The notes beneath the pieces were generated by a model. The model had not been told where the DNA came from and ran no database searches. It was given only the letters and a program-made list of their open reading frames with translations. 64,000 nucleotides of DNA from Enterococcus_G camelliae (GTDB taxonomy: Bacteria; Bacillota; Bacilli; Lactobacillales; Enterococcaceae): NCBI RefSeq assembly GCF_042685105.1, contig NZ_JBHUMO010000039.1:62001-126000 (forward strand), read 5' to 3'. Every line of letters starts with the position of its first letter. Position 1 is the stretch's first letter. Made by a program: the position numbers and the translations under genes. Below, one piece after another: positions 44,048-52,449 of the stretch.

Positions 44048-44891
44048 AGAACAGCAAAGAACTAGGAAAAATCAAAAAAAGAGAAAGAGAACCATTTTGA
44101 TTGGCTTTCTTTTCATTATCTGCGTTACTGGAGTAGGGTTTTTCGTAAAAGAAAAACAGAAATCTGAGAATCATGGACTGCAAACAACTAGTTCAAAAAC
44201 AGTTGCAGCCTCGAAGAAAACAACGCAAACAGAAGAAAAAAAGGAAACGAAGAGAACGGCATCTGAAACTTTTTTAAAGCAAGTTGATCTTCAATCTTGG
44301 CAATTACAGTTAGTAGGACCAGATCATAAAATTTCAGCGCCAATTGATGAAGCAACTACGTTAGAAAATGTAGGCTCGTTTCAAATGAATAAAGCTATTG
44401 TGACCTCATTTGAAGAATTAGAAGCGGCTGCTCAAGCGGCAGGGTATCCTCTGGTAATTGTCTCTGCCTATCGTTCGGTCGCTTATCAAGAACAAGTATT
44501 AAATGCAGCTATTCAACAAAAAATGGCCAATGGTATGACGTATGATGAAGCATTAGCGGATGCCAAAAAAACAATGACTGAGCCGGGCTATAGTGAGCAC
44601 CATACGGGGCTAGCAATTGATGTTGTTGATCAGTATTGGTACAACAACTATACACCAGAGTTATTGCATTCCAATTTTGGCCAAACAGAAGGCGGTAAAT
44701 GGCTAGCTGCCAATGTGGCAAATTATGGCTTTATTATCCGTTACCCAGAAGGAAAAGAGGCCCTTACAAAGATTGAATATGAACCTTGGCATATACGATA
44801 TGTTGGCAAAGAAAATGCTATCTATATGACGAAGCATCAACTCACTTTGGAAGAATTTCTTGAAAAAGCCAAAAAAGAACAACAAAAATAA
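44040..44891 (+). CDS. Membrane-anchored D,D-carboxypeptidase, VanY/DdcY type (M15B)
   Basis: This 283-residue protein trims the terminal D-alanine of peptidoglycan peptides. A basic N-terminus (RTRKNQKKRKR) is followed by a membrane anchor (about 18-36), a Thr/Lys linker and an M15B domain. The zinc and catalytic residues appear in SAYRSVAYQEQ (about 142), SEHHTGLAIDVVD (about 182-194, His and Asp ligands) and EPWHIRYVG (about 245-253, Glu and His). It starts at GTG 44040, with AGGTGG before it, inside the GH13 gene. This is odd company for a glycogen operon. No vancomycin-resistance gene lies nearby, so it is probably housekeeping. Confidence 0.9.
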   Translation: MSKEQQRTRKNQKKRKRTILIGFLFIICVTGVGFFVKEKQKSENHGLQTTSSKTVAASKKTTQTEEKKETKRTASETFLKQVDLQSWQLQLVGPDHKISAPIDEATTLENVGSFQMNKAIVTSFEELEAAAQAAGYPLVIVSAYRSVAYQEQVLNAAIQQKMANGMTYDEALADAKKTMTEPGYSEHHTGLAIDVVDQYWYNNYTPELLHSNFGQTEGGKWLAANVANYGFIIRYPEGKEALTKIEYEPWHIRYVGKENAIYMTKHQLTLEEFLEKAKKEQQK

Positions 44892-44905
44892 AAATAGCAC
44901 ACTTG

Positions 44906-44968
44906 GCTAGTAGGTAATTCCCAAATTCAGAAGTAGCTTGATTGGGAAAATCACTTACTAGCTTTTTT
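44906..44968 (+). terminator. Terminator of the glg operon
   Basis: GCTAGTAGGTAATTCCCAA pairs with TTGGGAAAATCACTTACTAGC with a few unpaired bases, followed by six T (44963-44968). Confidence 0.85.
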
Positions 44969-45005
44969 AATTGGATATCCATCCTTTTCTATCTAAGTAG
45001 CTGTT

Positions 45006-45014
45006 TGGTATACT
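45006..45014 (+). promoter_or_regulatory. Extended -10 promoter before the GNAT-lipid kinase cluster
   Basis: TGGTATACT, a TG-extended -10 box, lies about 20 bases before the first acetyltransferase start; the -35 region is poor. Confidence 0.5.
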
Positions 45015-45034
45015 AGGTAAAGAGGTGAAACAGT

Positions 45035-45592
45035 ATGAAGCAAATCATTGAGACAGAACGCTTAATCTTACGTAATTTCCATTTATCAGACGCGCAAGCG
45101 ATGTTTGATCATTGGGCGAGTGATGATGAAGCGACAAAGTTTTTAACTTGGCAACCGCACCAGTCCGTTGATACAGTAATAGAACACTTGGAAGCGATAC
45201 TAAATCAAGACCAAGCGAACGGCTATTTTCACTGGGCGATTGTCGAAAAATCTTCAAATCAACTCATTGGGAGAATTGATATTATTGATTGCAATGAAGC
45301 AATAAAAATGAAGGAAATTGGGTACGTTCTTGGCAAAAAGTGGTGGCACATGGGGTATATGTCGGAGGCGTTGAACGCAGTAATTGCTTTCTTATTTACA
45401 AAAACGGATACCAATCGCATTGAAGCTACTCATGATGAGGAAAATCGTTTTTCAGGTGCAGTCATGAGCAAAGCGGGAATGCTTTTTGAAGGTGTTCATC
45501 AAGATAGGAGTCGCAACAATCGTGGGATTGTCAATCAGGTGATGTATGGGATTACGAAAAAACAATACCTTCTCCGTGATATCATTGGTTGA
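45035..45592 (+). CDS. GNAT N-acetyltransferase, RimJ/RimL-like
   Basis: This 185-residue protein has the Acetyltransf_3 pattern of ribosomal-protein and small-molecule acetyltransferases: ETERLILRNFHLSDAQAM at the start, a core HWAIVEKSSNQLIGRIDI, the acetyl-CoA region EIGYVLGKKWWHMGYMSEAL (about 92-111) and NRIEATHDEENRFSGAVMSKAGM. It is the first of three different GNAT genes in 2.5 kb. Its substrate is unknown. The ATG has AGAGGTGAAA upstream. It is probably cotranscribed with the next gene, 14 bases away. Confidence 0.87.
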   Translation: MKQIIETERLILRNFHLSDAQAMFDHWASDDEATKFLTWQPHQSVDTVIEHLEAILNQDQANGYFHWAIVEKSSNQLIGRIDIIDCNEAIKMKEIGYVLGKKWWHMGYMSEALNAVIAFLFTKTDTNRIEATHDEENRFSGAVMSKAGMLFEGVHQDRSRNNRGIVNQVMYGITKKQYLLRDIIG

Positions 45593-45606
45593 GGAAAGGA
45601 TAAAAA

Positions 45607-46059
45607 ATGAGGAGAATAGAAGAGGTTAGGGACCTGACGGAGGAAATGGTCGACTTGCTGTTATTGGCTGATCCAGATTGTGTGCATCTAACCACCTATC
45701 ACAATGCAGTTTATTTTACTGTAACGGATGACAAGCAAATAATTGGGATTGTCGCTATTGGAAATCCCTCAGAGGACTCCTTTGAAATTTTAAATCTTGC
45801 GATTAAAGAATCACATGAAAATCAAGGATACGGGTCATTTTTGCTTGCTTTCGCTGAGCAATATGCGAAGCAAAATGCAAAGCAAATACTTTGGATTAAA
45901 ACCAGTACGACCAGTTTCAAGCAACTGTATTTGTATCAAAAAATGGGGTTTCGCTGTGTCCAAATTGTACCAAATTATTTTTCTATTCACTACAGCACCC
46001 CTCTTTTTGAAAATAAATTAAGAGTACAAGATCAAATTATTCTAAAAAAAATTGTATAA
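45607..46059 (+). CDS. GNAT N-acetyltransferase
   Basis: This is a 150-residue acetyltransferase of the compact Acetyltransf_1 kind. The acetyl-CoA binding stretch is LNLAIKESHENQGYGSFLLAFAEQYA (about 65-90; the Q/R-x-x-G-x-G/A form is HENQGYGS), followed by a LYLYQKMGFRCV end motif. The N-terminal third, with EEMVDLLLLADPD, is unusual and could form the substrate pocket. The ATG follows GGAAAGGAT. Substrate unknown. It lies between the first acetyltransferase and the lipid kinase on the same strand. Confidence 0.85.
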   Translation: MRRIEEVRDLTEEMVDLLLLADPDCVHLTTYHNAVYFTVTDDKQIIGIVAIGNPSEDSFEILNLAIKESHENQGYGSFLLAFAEQYAKQNAKQILWIKTSTTSFKQLYLYQKMGFRCVQIVPNYFSIHYSTPLFENKLRVQDQIILKKIV

Positions 46060-46084
46060 TAAAAAATAGAGGAGTGAATGTCTT

Positions 46085-46984
46085 ATGAAGAAAACGGCTA
46101 TGGTCATTATCAATCCCAGTTCCGGTGGCGAAAAGGCAGATACTTATCGTGAACAGATTGAAAAAAAACTTAAGACGCTGTTTGAAGAAGTAGTTGTAAA
46201 AGAGACAGACAAACAAGGGGACGCTGAAGCCTTCGCTTGTTTCGCAGCTCAAAATCACTATGATGCAGTTTTTGCAATGGGTGGAGATGGGACAGTCAAT
46301 GAAGCCATTAATGGACTAGCAGAGAAAGAACATCGCCCCCTCTTTGGTTTTATCCCATTGGGAACCGTAAATGATTTGGGGAGAGCACTTCATCTGTCGT
46401 TAGATCCAGAGGAAGCGATTGAACAATTATCTTTTGAGCACGTGACGCAGTTAGATATCGGCAAGGTGAATGACCGTTATTTTATGAACGTGATTGCTGT
46501 AGGAACAATCCCAGAAGCCATCAATGATGTTGATTCGGAAGAGAAGACCAAAATGGGCAAAATGGCTTACTTTGTTTCAGGTATGAAGTATTTACTAAAA
46601 AGTGATCGCTATGAATTTGAATTGCTGTTAGATCAACAAGTGGAACAAGTGAAAAGTAGTCTCGTTCTCATTGGCTTGACCAACTCGATTGGTGGCTTTG
46701 AATCATTGTTACCCAAAGCAAAAGTTGACGATGGGTTTCTTCATTTAGTCTATTTGAATGATCAATCATTCTTGGACATGGTTAAGAGTGTACCAGAATT
46801 AATCAAAGGTGTAGAAATAACATCTGCAAACGTCACTTACCGCACTTTTAAACAAGGTGAGATTGCGCTGCTCTCAGAAGGAAATCTGGAAACAAATATT
46901 GATGGTGATCCAGGAGCCGAATTACCCATTAAAGTGGCAGTTTTACCACAACACTTAACGGTATTTTGTGGCAGAAAGAAGTGA
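46085..46984 (+). CDS. Diacylglycerol kinase-family lipid kinase (DagK/YegS type)
   Basis: This 299-residue cytoplasmic kinase phosphorylates a lipid, typically diacylglycerol recycled from lipoteichoic acid synthesis. The catalytic domain has VIINPSSGG (about 7-15), the nucleotide loop AMGGDGTVNEAINGLA (about 64-79) and PLGTVNDLGRAL. The C-terminal half with NVIAVGTIPEAI and the EGNLETNIDGDPGAELP end motif completes the DgkB/YegS fold. The Shine-Dalgarno is GAGGAGTGA. DgkB is the essential enzyme of this kind in Bacillus; whether this is the main copy here cannot be told. Confidence 0.9.
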   Translation: MKKTAMVIINPSSGGEKADTYREQIEKKLKTLFEEVVVKETDKQGDAEAFACFAAQNHYDAVFAMGGDGTVNEAINGLAEKEHRPLFGFIPLGTVNDLGRALHLSLDPEEAIEQLSFEHVTQLDIGKVNDRYFMNVIAVGTIPEAINDVDSEEKTKMGKMAYFVSGMKYLLKSDRYEFELLLDQQVEQVKSSLVLIGLTNSIGGFESLLPKAKVDDGFLHLVYLNDQSFLDMVKSVPELIKGVEITSANVTYRTFKQGEIALLSEGNLETNIDGDPGAELPIKVAVLPQHLTVFCGRKK

Positions 46985-46993
46985 GTAAGAAAG

Positions 46994-47551
46994 ATGGATG
47001 TGACGACATGGAAAATTAGAATTGCCCAACAAACGGATGTACCCGCATTATTACAAATTTATACGCCTTATGTTGAAACAACGCCAATCACATTTGACTA
47101 TGAAACTCCTACTGTAGAAGAGTTTGGTCGTCGTATGGTTGCGATTCAAGAAAAATACCCTTATCTAGTATGTGAATCAAATGATGGAAAAATCGTGGGT
47201 TATGCATATGCCAGTGCCTACAAAAATCGGACAGCATACAATTGGACAGTTGAGACGAGTATTTACCTTGATGGCAGAGTGAAAGGACAAGGAGCTGGAT
47301 CAGCTCTGTATCAAGCCTTAGAGGAAAAGCTTAGCCAACAAAATATCTGCGTGTTACTGGCCTGCATTACTGCTGGAAATGAAGAAAGTATTGCTTTTCA
47401 TAAAAAATTTTCCTATCGTGAGGTAGCTTATTTTCCCAATCTTGGCTATAAAAGTGGTCAGTGGTTGGATGTCTTATGGATGCAGAAAGAATTAGGACCG
47501 ATTCAAGGAGCGCCGCTTGCTTTTCTTCCAATTCATGAAATTGATTACTAA
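46994..47551 (+). CDS. GNAT N-acetyltransferase, phosphinothricin-acetyltransferase-like
   Basis: This 185-residue protein resembles the Pat/YncA branch: RIAQQTDVPALLQIYTPYVETTPITFDYETPT at the start is characteristic, followed by GKIVGYAYASAYKNRTAYNWTVETSIYL and the acetyl-CoA loop VKGQGAGSALYQAL (about 94-107). Members acetylate phosphinothricin-like compounds or methionine analogues; the native substrate is not known. It starts 9 bases after the lipid kinase stop with a weak Shine-Dalgarno (AAGAAAG), so it may depend on coupling. A 91-base gap follows. Confidence 0.87.
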   Translation: MDVTTWKIRIAQQTDVPALLQIYTPYVETTPITFDYETPTVEEFGRRMVAIQEKYPYLVCESNDGKIVGYAYASAYKNRTAYNWTVETSIYLDGRVKGQGAGSALYQALEEKLSQQNICVLLACITAGNEESIAFHKKFSYREVAYFPNLGYKSGQWLDVLWMQKELGPIQGAPLAFLPIHEIDY

Positions 47552-47642
47552 AAGCGTCGATACGTTGATTGTTTATCGGAATCTTGCTTGGCAACAGGTA
47601 AGAGAATAACCGCTATTCAGAAAGTTGTGTTGGAGGTATAGA

Positions 47643-48482
47643 ATGAGTTTATTGTATTTTGCATGTGGCATAGTTGCTGGTTTATTAGGAGCCTTGTTAG
47701 GATTGGGTGGAGGAATTATCATTACGCCGATTTTAACCTTAGCAATGGGATTAGATATCAAGTATGCCATTGGAGCAAGTGTTATATCCGTTATTGCAAC
47801 AAGTTCGGGTGCGAGTATTGCTTATTTAAAAGATGATTTATTGAATTTAAGGGTTGCCATGTTCTTGGAAATTGCAACGACCATTGGGGCGATTGCCGGA
47901 GCGTTACTTACGGGAATTTTTGCACCTAAAATTTTATACATATTTTTTGGCGCGTTGCTCCTCTTTTCGTCCTATAATATGTTAAATAAAATTATTTTTA
48001 CGAAGAAGGATCAATTGTATCAAGGGCCGATGAGTAAAACAGTAGCACGATTAAAACTAAATGGTAGTTATTACGACAAACAAGAGCAACGCCAAATATC
48101 TTATGAACTTACCAATCTAGTTGGGGGATTTTCCATGATGTTTGGGGCCGGAATTGCCAGTGGGTTACTAGGAATTGGCAGTGGGGCCTTTAAAGTTTTA
48201 GCTATGGATACCATCATGAAGATGCCGTTAAAACCTTCAAGTGCGACAAGCAATCTTATGATGGGAGTCACCGCGGCAGCGAGTGCCACGATTTACTTTT
48301 TTAATGGCTCCATTCAGCCATTGATTGCAGGACCAATAGCAATTGGCGTATTGATTGGTGCAGGGATTGGGACAAGAATCATGCCAAAATTAAAGGCACG
48401 CACGCTTAGAATGCTTTTTGTTCCGGTATTACTTTATTTAGGCGTACAGATGGTCTTAAAAGGAATAGGGTGGATGCGATGA
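47643..48482 (+). CDS. TauE/SafE-family membrane transporter
   Basis: This 279-residue integral membrane protein has about eight helices in two repeats of the TauE/SafE kind: GIVAGLLGALLGLGGGIIITPILTL (about 8-32) and its counterpart FSMMFGAGIASGLLGIGSGAFKVLAM (about 166-191). Family members export sulfite or sulfoacetate or act as anion carriers; the substrate here is unknown. The ATG at 47643 follows TTGGAGGT, better than the upstream in-frame codon. It overlaps the DUF1634 gene by 4 bases (ATGA). This pair is conserved in Firmicutes. Confidence 0.9.
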   Translation: MSLLYFACGIVAGLLGALLGLGGGIIITPILTLAMGLDIKYAIGASVISVIATSSGASIAYLKDDLLNLRVAMFLEIATTIGAIAGALLTGIFAPKILYIFFGALLLFSSYNMLNKIIFTKKDQLYQGPMSKTVARLKLNGSYYDKQEQRQISYELTNLVGGFSMMFGAGIASGLLGIGSGAFKVLAMDTIMKMPLKPSSATSNLMMGVTAAASATIYFFNGSIQPLIAGPIAIGVLIGAGIGTRIMPKLKARTLRMLFVPVLLYLGVQMVLKGIGWMR

Positions 48483-48844
48483 ATGAAGAAGAAGCAGAGT
48501 TAGCTAGAGTCGAGTTAATTATCGGTAAAATCTTGGCTATAGGAACATATAGCGCAGCGATTATCATTATTTTTGGATTGCTGTTATCCTTTTTTTTACC
48601 TAATCAGCAAACAATCCAAGCCAAGGAATTGTTGTCGCTCCCTGTTTATTTCAATGAATTAAAAACATTTCAAGCACAAGCATATGTGTTTTCGGGCCTT
48701 TTTCTGCTAATATTGACTCCTGCACTGCGGGTAGTCGTATCAATATGGTCGTTTGCTAAAGAACATGATTGGGTATACGTTGCAATCACTTCTTTCGTTC
48801 TAATTATATTAGTCAGTAGTTTAATTTACGGCATTATTAACTAA
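48479..48844 (+). CDS. DUF1634 family membrane protein
   Basis: This 121-residue protein has three membrane helices (about 11-35, 60-82 and 93-118) with an acidic start MNEEEAELARVEL. The start ATG at 48479 overlaps the TauE stop by 4 bases; an ATG 9 bases earlier is possible, but this one fits AGGGTGG better. DUF1634 proteins occur nearly always next to a TauE/SafE gene, so it is likely an accessory subunit of that carrier. Its function is unknown. Confidence 0.85.
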   Translation: MNEEEAELARVELIIGKILAIGTYSAAIIIIFGLLLSFFLPNQQTIQAKELLSLPVYFNELKTFQAQAYVFSGLFLLILTPALRVVVSIWSFAKEHDWVYVAITSFVLIILVSSLIYGIIN

Positions 48845-48891
48845 TAAAAAGATGGACTAGCGGTGAGGATAAAAAAAGGATGTGAGTGGTA

Positions 48892-51741
48892 GTGTCAAAA
48901 CGTATTGAGTCAATCTATCAGTGGATGCGGGATGCTCAATCAGAGAGAATTGATGGGGTTTCTTTAAATTGGACAACAAAAGAACTTGCTGAAAAATTTC
49001 AGATTCAGCGCTCAAATGTTAGTAAGGATTTAAATGAATTGGTACGTCAAGGACGATTACAAAAATCAGATGGTCGACCGGTAACCTACCGATTAATCGA
49101 CCCATATGTCTCATCCTCATCTCATCCCAATAGACAGCAAACGAGACCCGTAGAAAAATACGTGAAGAGCTATAAAGAGGAGCCGTCAAAGACGAGAACG
49201 ACCCCGTTGACCAATGTTCAACAAGACGTTTTTGCAAGTGTTATCGGTATTAATGGCTCGATGAAAAATGCTGGTGAACAAGCGAAGGCCGCTATTTTAT
49301 ATCCGCCCAAGGGCTTGAATTGTTTGATTACTGGTCCAACGGGTTCTGGGAAGACATTCTTTGCTCATGCGATGTTCCAATTTGCTCGACAAAATGAAGT
49401 GATTGGGGAACATAAAGAATTAATCGTGTTTAACTGTGCCGATTACGCTCATAATCCAGAATTATTAATGAGTCATCTATTTGGATATGCCAAGGGAGCC
49501 TTCACTGGAGCAGATCAAGAAAAACCGGGAATCATAGAAGAAGCCGATCAAAGTATGCTCTTCTTAGATGAAATTCACCGCTTGCCACCGGAAGGACAAG
49601 AAATGATTTTTTACTTTATGGATCATGGCAAGTATAGTCGCCTGGGAGAAAGTGGCAAAAATCGCCAAGCCAATGTTCGAATTATTGGGGCAACCACTGA
49701 AAATCCCACGTCCGCTTTGTTAGCAACCTTTTTGCGAAGAATTCCAATCACAATTCAACTCCCTTCTTTTGAACAACGACCAGATTCGGAAAAAATTGAC
49801 TTGGTTCAAGTCATGGTAGCGCAAGAAGCCAAACGTATTGAACGAACCATTTCGTTAACGGAAGATGTTGTGAAGGCTCTTATCGGAGGTGTAACGTTTG
49901 GCAATATTGGTCAATTAAAATCGAATGTCCAATTGGTTTGTGCTAGAGGCTTTTTAAATCATATGTATCACGAACAAATAGAAATCACACTAGATGATGT
50001 CCCTGAAGGAATTCGGGCTGGATTACTTCAAATTGCCAATGCCCGACAGTCACAAGTTGCTCTAGCCAAATTACTTACTCCCAAAATGGTTGTCCAACCG
50101 GGTGACTCTCAGAATAGCATTCAGACGGACTCTTATGAATTACCTTATAATCTGTATGATATTATTGGCGACAAGGCTGCCTTATTAAAAGCAGAGGGTG
50201 TCGATCAAGAAGCTATTCACCATTTTATTTCGACCGATATTAATGTTCATTTGAAATCATTTTATAAGAACCATGGTTTTTCTTTTCAGTCGGAAAATAA
50301 ATTAAGTGAGTTTGTCGACTCAAGAATTATTGATGTAACGAATAAGATATACAAAATGGTCGTTGAAAAATTAGGAGAGGTCTTTCAGCAGAATTTTTTA
50401 TATGCGATGAGTCTGCATATTAGTTCCTTCATGAAAAAAATTCAACTTGGTGATTTGCGTTATTCCAATGATAACATCCGGGAAATGGTGTCAAACTATC
50501 CTGAAGAGTTGGCGATGGCAAAAGAAATTCGACTCTATATCGCGGATTATTTTCATGTTGATATTCCTCAGGCAGAAGAGGATTATTTGGCAGTTTTGTT
50601 AATCTCTTTAAAAAATGCTTCTGTTCGTGGGCAAATTGGAGTTGTTGTAGCGGCGCATGGAGACAGTACCGCCAGTAGTATGGTGGAAGTGGTGAAAAAA
50701 TTACTCGAAGTTGACCAAATTGCTGCTGTTGATATGCCCTTAGATATGTCTCCAAAAGTGGCCTACGAAAAAGTTGTGGATGCTGTGAAACAAGTCAATA
50801 AAAGAAGCGGCGTTCTGTTATTAGTTGATATGGGGTCTTTGGCAACTTTTCAGGAACGGATTCAGCGAGAGACAGGAATTACAATTCGTTCAATCGACAT
50901 GGTCACAACGCCCAGTGTGTTAGAAGCTGCTAGAAAAGCAGCTGTTCCTGGAAATGATTTAGAAAGTATTTATGAAACGTTAAAAGGATTTCGAGGTTAT
51001 GGGCAGCTAGGAGAAAAGACGGTCATAAGGCAAAAAAAACATAAGAAAAAAGCCATTTTAGCAATTTGTGCTTCAGGTGAGGGGACTGCAAAACAAGTCA
51101 AAGAAATTATCGAAGAAGCGCTCAAACAGCACTATATTCATGATGTTGTGGTGGTTACATTGTCCATTGTAAATTTGAACAATGCATTGCCAAATTTATT
51201 GGAAACCTATGAAATAGTGGCATCAACCGGAGTGGTTAATCCAAAAATTGAAGCCCCATTTATCTCGTTGGAGCATTTTATCAATGCAGATATTGACGAA
51301 TTAATTGACTATCTCTTTTTTGAACAAGATGCTGAAGATTTGACGCAACAAGATTTTTCACAGGAAACAACCAATGAGTCTATCCGAAAACAAGCGTGTA
51401 AACAATTTATTTCGGACACAGTCACTTTTTTGAATCCGGATAAAGTCATAGATGCCCTTTGGTTGCTCTCCTCAGAAATTGTTCACCATTTTTCTTTACC
51501 AGATTCAGATTACTCATTTCAAACAAATTTTTCGACACATTGCAGTAGTATGTTAGAACGAATTATTATTGGTCAAACATTGAATATAAGCGATGATGAA
51601 AGAGTTGAAACGCAGAATTGGGTCTCTTATTCCTGGTTACATGAAAAACTTCAACAATTAGGAGAGGTTTTCCATCTAACGATTCCCGTGAATGAAGAAT
51701 ACTTCTTAGCGGAAATGATCCAGTATCGTTTAAAAGAATAG
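48892..51741 (+). CDS. levR: LevR/ManR-type sigma-54-dependent PTS regulator
   Basis: This 949-residue activator drives the PTS operon downstream with RpoN. The order is N-terminal helix-turn-helix (about 25-60), AAA+ domain with Walker A GPTGSGKT (about 148-155), the sigma-54 contact loop GAFTGA (about 202-207) and LLFLDEIHRL-like Walker B, a first PRD, an EIIA-Man-like domain with the phosphorylatable His in VVVAAHGDSTASS, an EIIB-Gat-like domain with Cys in ICASGEGTA, and a second PRD. PTS phosphorylation on these sites sets activity. It starts at GTG 48892 behind AAAGGATG; a GTG two codons before is too close to it. Confidence 0.95.
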   Translation: MSKRIESIYQWMRDAQSERIDGVSLNWTTKELAEKFQIQRSNVSKDLNELVRQGRLQKSDGRPVTYRLIDPYVSSSSHPNRQQTRPVEKYVKSYKEEPSKTRTTPLTNVQQDVFASVIGINGSMKNAGEQAKAAILYPPKGLNCLITGPTGSGKTFFAHAMFQFARQNEVIGEHKELIVFNCADYAHNPELLMSHLFGYAKGAFTGADQEKPGIIEEADQSMLFLDEIHRLPPEGQEMIFYFMDHGKYSRLGESGKNRQANVRIIGATTENPTSALLATFLRRIPITIQLPSFEQRPDSEKIDLVQVMVAQEAKRIERTISLTEDVVKALIGGVTFGNIGQLKSNVQLVCARGFLNHMYHEQIEITLDDVPEGIRAGLLQIANARQSQVALAKLLTPKMVVQPGDSQNSIQTDSYELPYNLYDIIGDKAALLKAEGVDQEAIHHFISTDINVHLKSFYKNHGFSFQSENKLSEFVDSRIIDVTNKIYKMVVEKLGEVFQQNFLYAMSLHISSFMKKIQLGDLRYSNDNIREMVSNYPEELAMAKEIRLYIADYFHVDIPQAEEDYLAVLLISLKNASVRGQIGVVVAAHGDSTASSMVEVVKKLLEVDQIAAVDMPLDMSPKVAYEKVVDAVKQVNKRSGVLLLVDMGSLATFQERIQRETGITIRSIDMVTTPSVLEAARKAAVPGNDLESIYETLKGFRGYGQLGEKTVIRQKKHKKKAILAICASGEGTAKQVKEIIEEALKQHYIHDVVVVTLSIVNLNNALPNLLETYEIVASTGVVNPKIEAPFISLEHFINADIDELIDYLFFEQDAEDLTQQDFSQETTNESIRKQACKQFISDTVTFLNPDKVIDALWLLSSEIVHHFSLPDSDYSFQTNFSTHCSSMLERIIIGQTLNISDDERVETQNWVSYSWLHEKLQQLGEVFHLTIPVNEEYFLAEMIQYRLKE

Positions 51742-51793
51742 TGTATAAATAAATAATCTATACACTAAAAGATACACTAATCGTAGTGTATCT
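51739..51793 (+). promoter_or_regulatory. Tandem palindromes, candidate LevR upstream activating site
   Basis: AGTGTATA (51740-51747) and TATACACT (51759-51766) form one inverted repeat starting at the levR stop. GATACACTA (51771-51779) and TAGTGTATC (51784-51792) form a second. All share the half-site TAGTGTATM. The pair lies 80-125 bases before the sigma-54 -12 element, the place for an activator site. The role is inferred. Confidence 0.65.
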
Positions 51794-51799
51794 TTTTTT
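51770..51799 (+). terminator. Terminator after levR
   Basis: AGATACACTA (51770-51779) pairs exactly with TAGTGTATCT (51784-51793) around ATCG, followed by seven T. It overlaps the second palindrome of the candidate activator site. Confidence 0.8.
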
Positions 51800-51852
51800 G
51801 TTTTTAAAGAAAAAAGTAAGGTTTATCAAGGTTTATTTGTGTATCGAAAAGT

Positions 51853-51869
51853 TGGCATGTTAATTGCTT
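51853..51869 (+). promoter_or_regulatory. Sigma-54 (RpoN) promoter of the mannose-family PTS operon
   Basis: TGGCAT-N5-TTGCTT matches the TGGCAC-N5-TTGCW consensus, with GG at 51854-51855 (-24) and GC at 51866-51867 (-12) in correct spacing. It sits about 63 bases before the IIB start, behind a LevR regulator. Confidence 0.9.
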
Positions 51870-51931
51870 ATAAATAAATGAAAGGAGTGTGACTGTATTC
51901 GTCAAGCAAAGAAAGTAGAGGTGGACAAGTC

Positions 51932-52438
51932 ATGACAATCCGTTTGGCACGTATTGATGATCGGTTGATTCATGGTCAAGTGGCAACAGCTTGGACAAAA
52001 ACAACAGGTATAGAACGAATCATAGTGGTGAGTGATGAAGTGGCACGAGATCCATTTCGAAAAGTATTGCTTAATGAGGCTGCCCCACCGGGAATTCGAA
52101 CCAATGTTGTTTCAATAGAGCAACTACTAAGGGTTTGTAATCATCCGTTATTTATGCAACAACAGATTATGCTCTTATTTACAAATCCGCAAGATGTTGT
52201 TCGTTTGGTTCATGGGGGAATGAGGGTTCCGAGTGTGAATATTGGTGGGATGCGATTTCAAGTAGGTAAGCACATGGTTACAAACTTTGTTTCGATTGAT
52301 GAACAGGACAAGCAATCCTTTTATTATCTACACCATCGAGGAATTGAATTAGAGTTGCGTAAAGTACCGGCAGACCGCAAAATCTACTTGATGGACTTGT
52401 TAGAGAAAGAAAAAAATGTTGCAAACAAAAATGTATAG
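51932..52438 (+). CDS. PTS mannose-family IIB component (stand-alone)
   Basis: This 168-residue cytoplasmic domain passes phosphate to the sugar. It has the family start RIDDRLIHGQVATAW with the phosphorylated His14. The rest follows IIB-Man: IIVVSDEVARDPFRKVLL, AAPPGI and the end LRKVPADRK. It duplicates the IIB half of the next gene, so the operon carries two IIB domains. The start ATG follows AGAGGTGG. The same IIB-IIAB-IIC-IID order is known in the E. faecalis mpt operon. It may have a regulatory or second phosphotransfer role. Confidence 0.93.
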   Translation: MTIRLARIDDRLIHGQVATAWTKTTGIERIIVVSDEVARDPFRKVLLNEAAPPGIRTNVVSIEQLLRVCNHPLFMQQQIMLLFTNPQDVVRLVHGGMRVPSVNIGGMRFQVGKHMVTNFVSIDEQDKQSFYYLHHRGIELELRKVPADRKIYLMDLLEKEKNVANKNV

Positions 52439-52449
52439 GAGGGAAAAGA

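Noticed and set aside
44040..44891. Vancomycin-resistance gene vanY
   Set aside because: Only the M15B family is shared; there is no vanHAX, vanRS or similar gene nearby, so a housekeeping carboxypeptidase is more likely.
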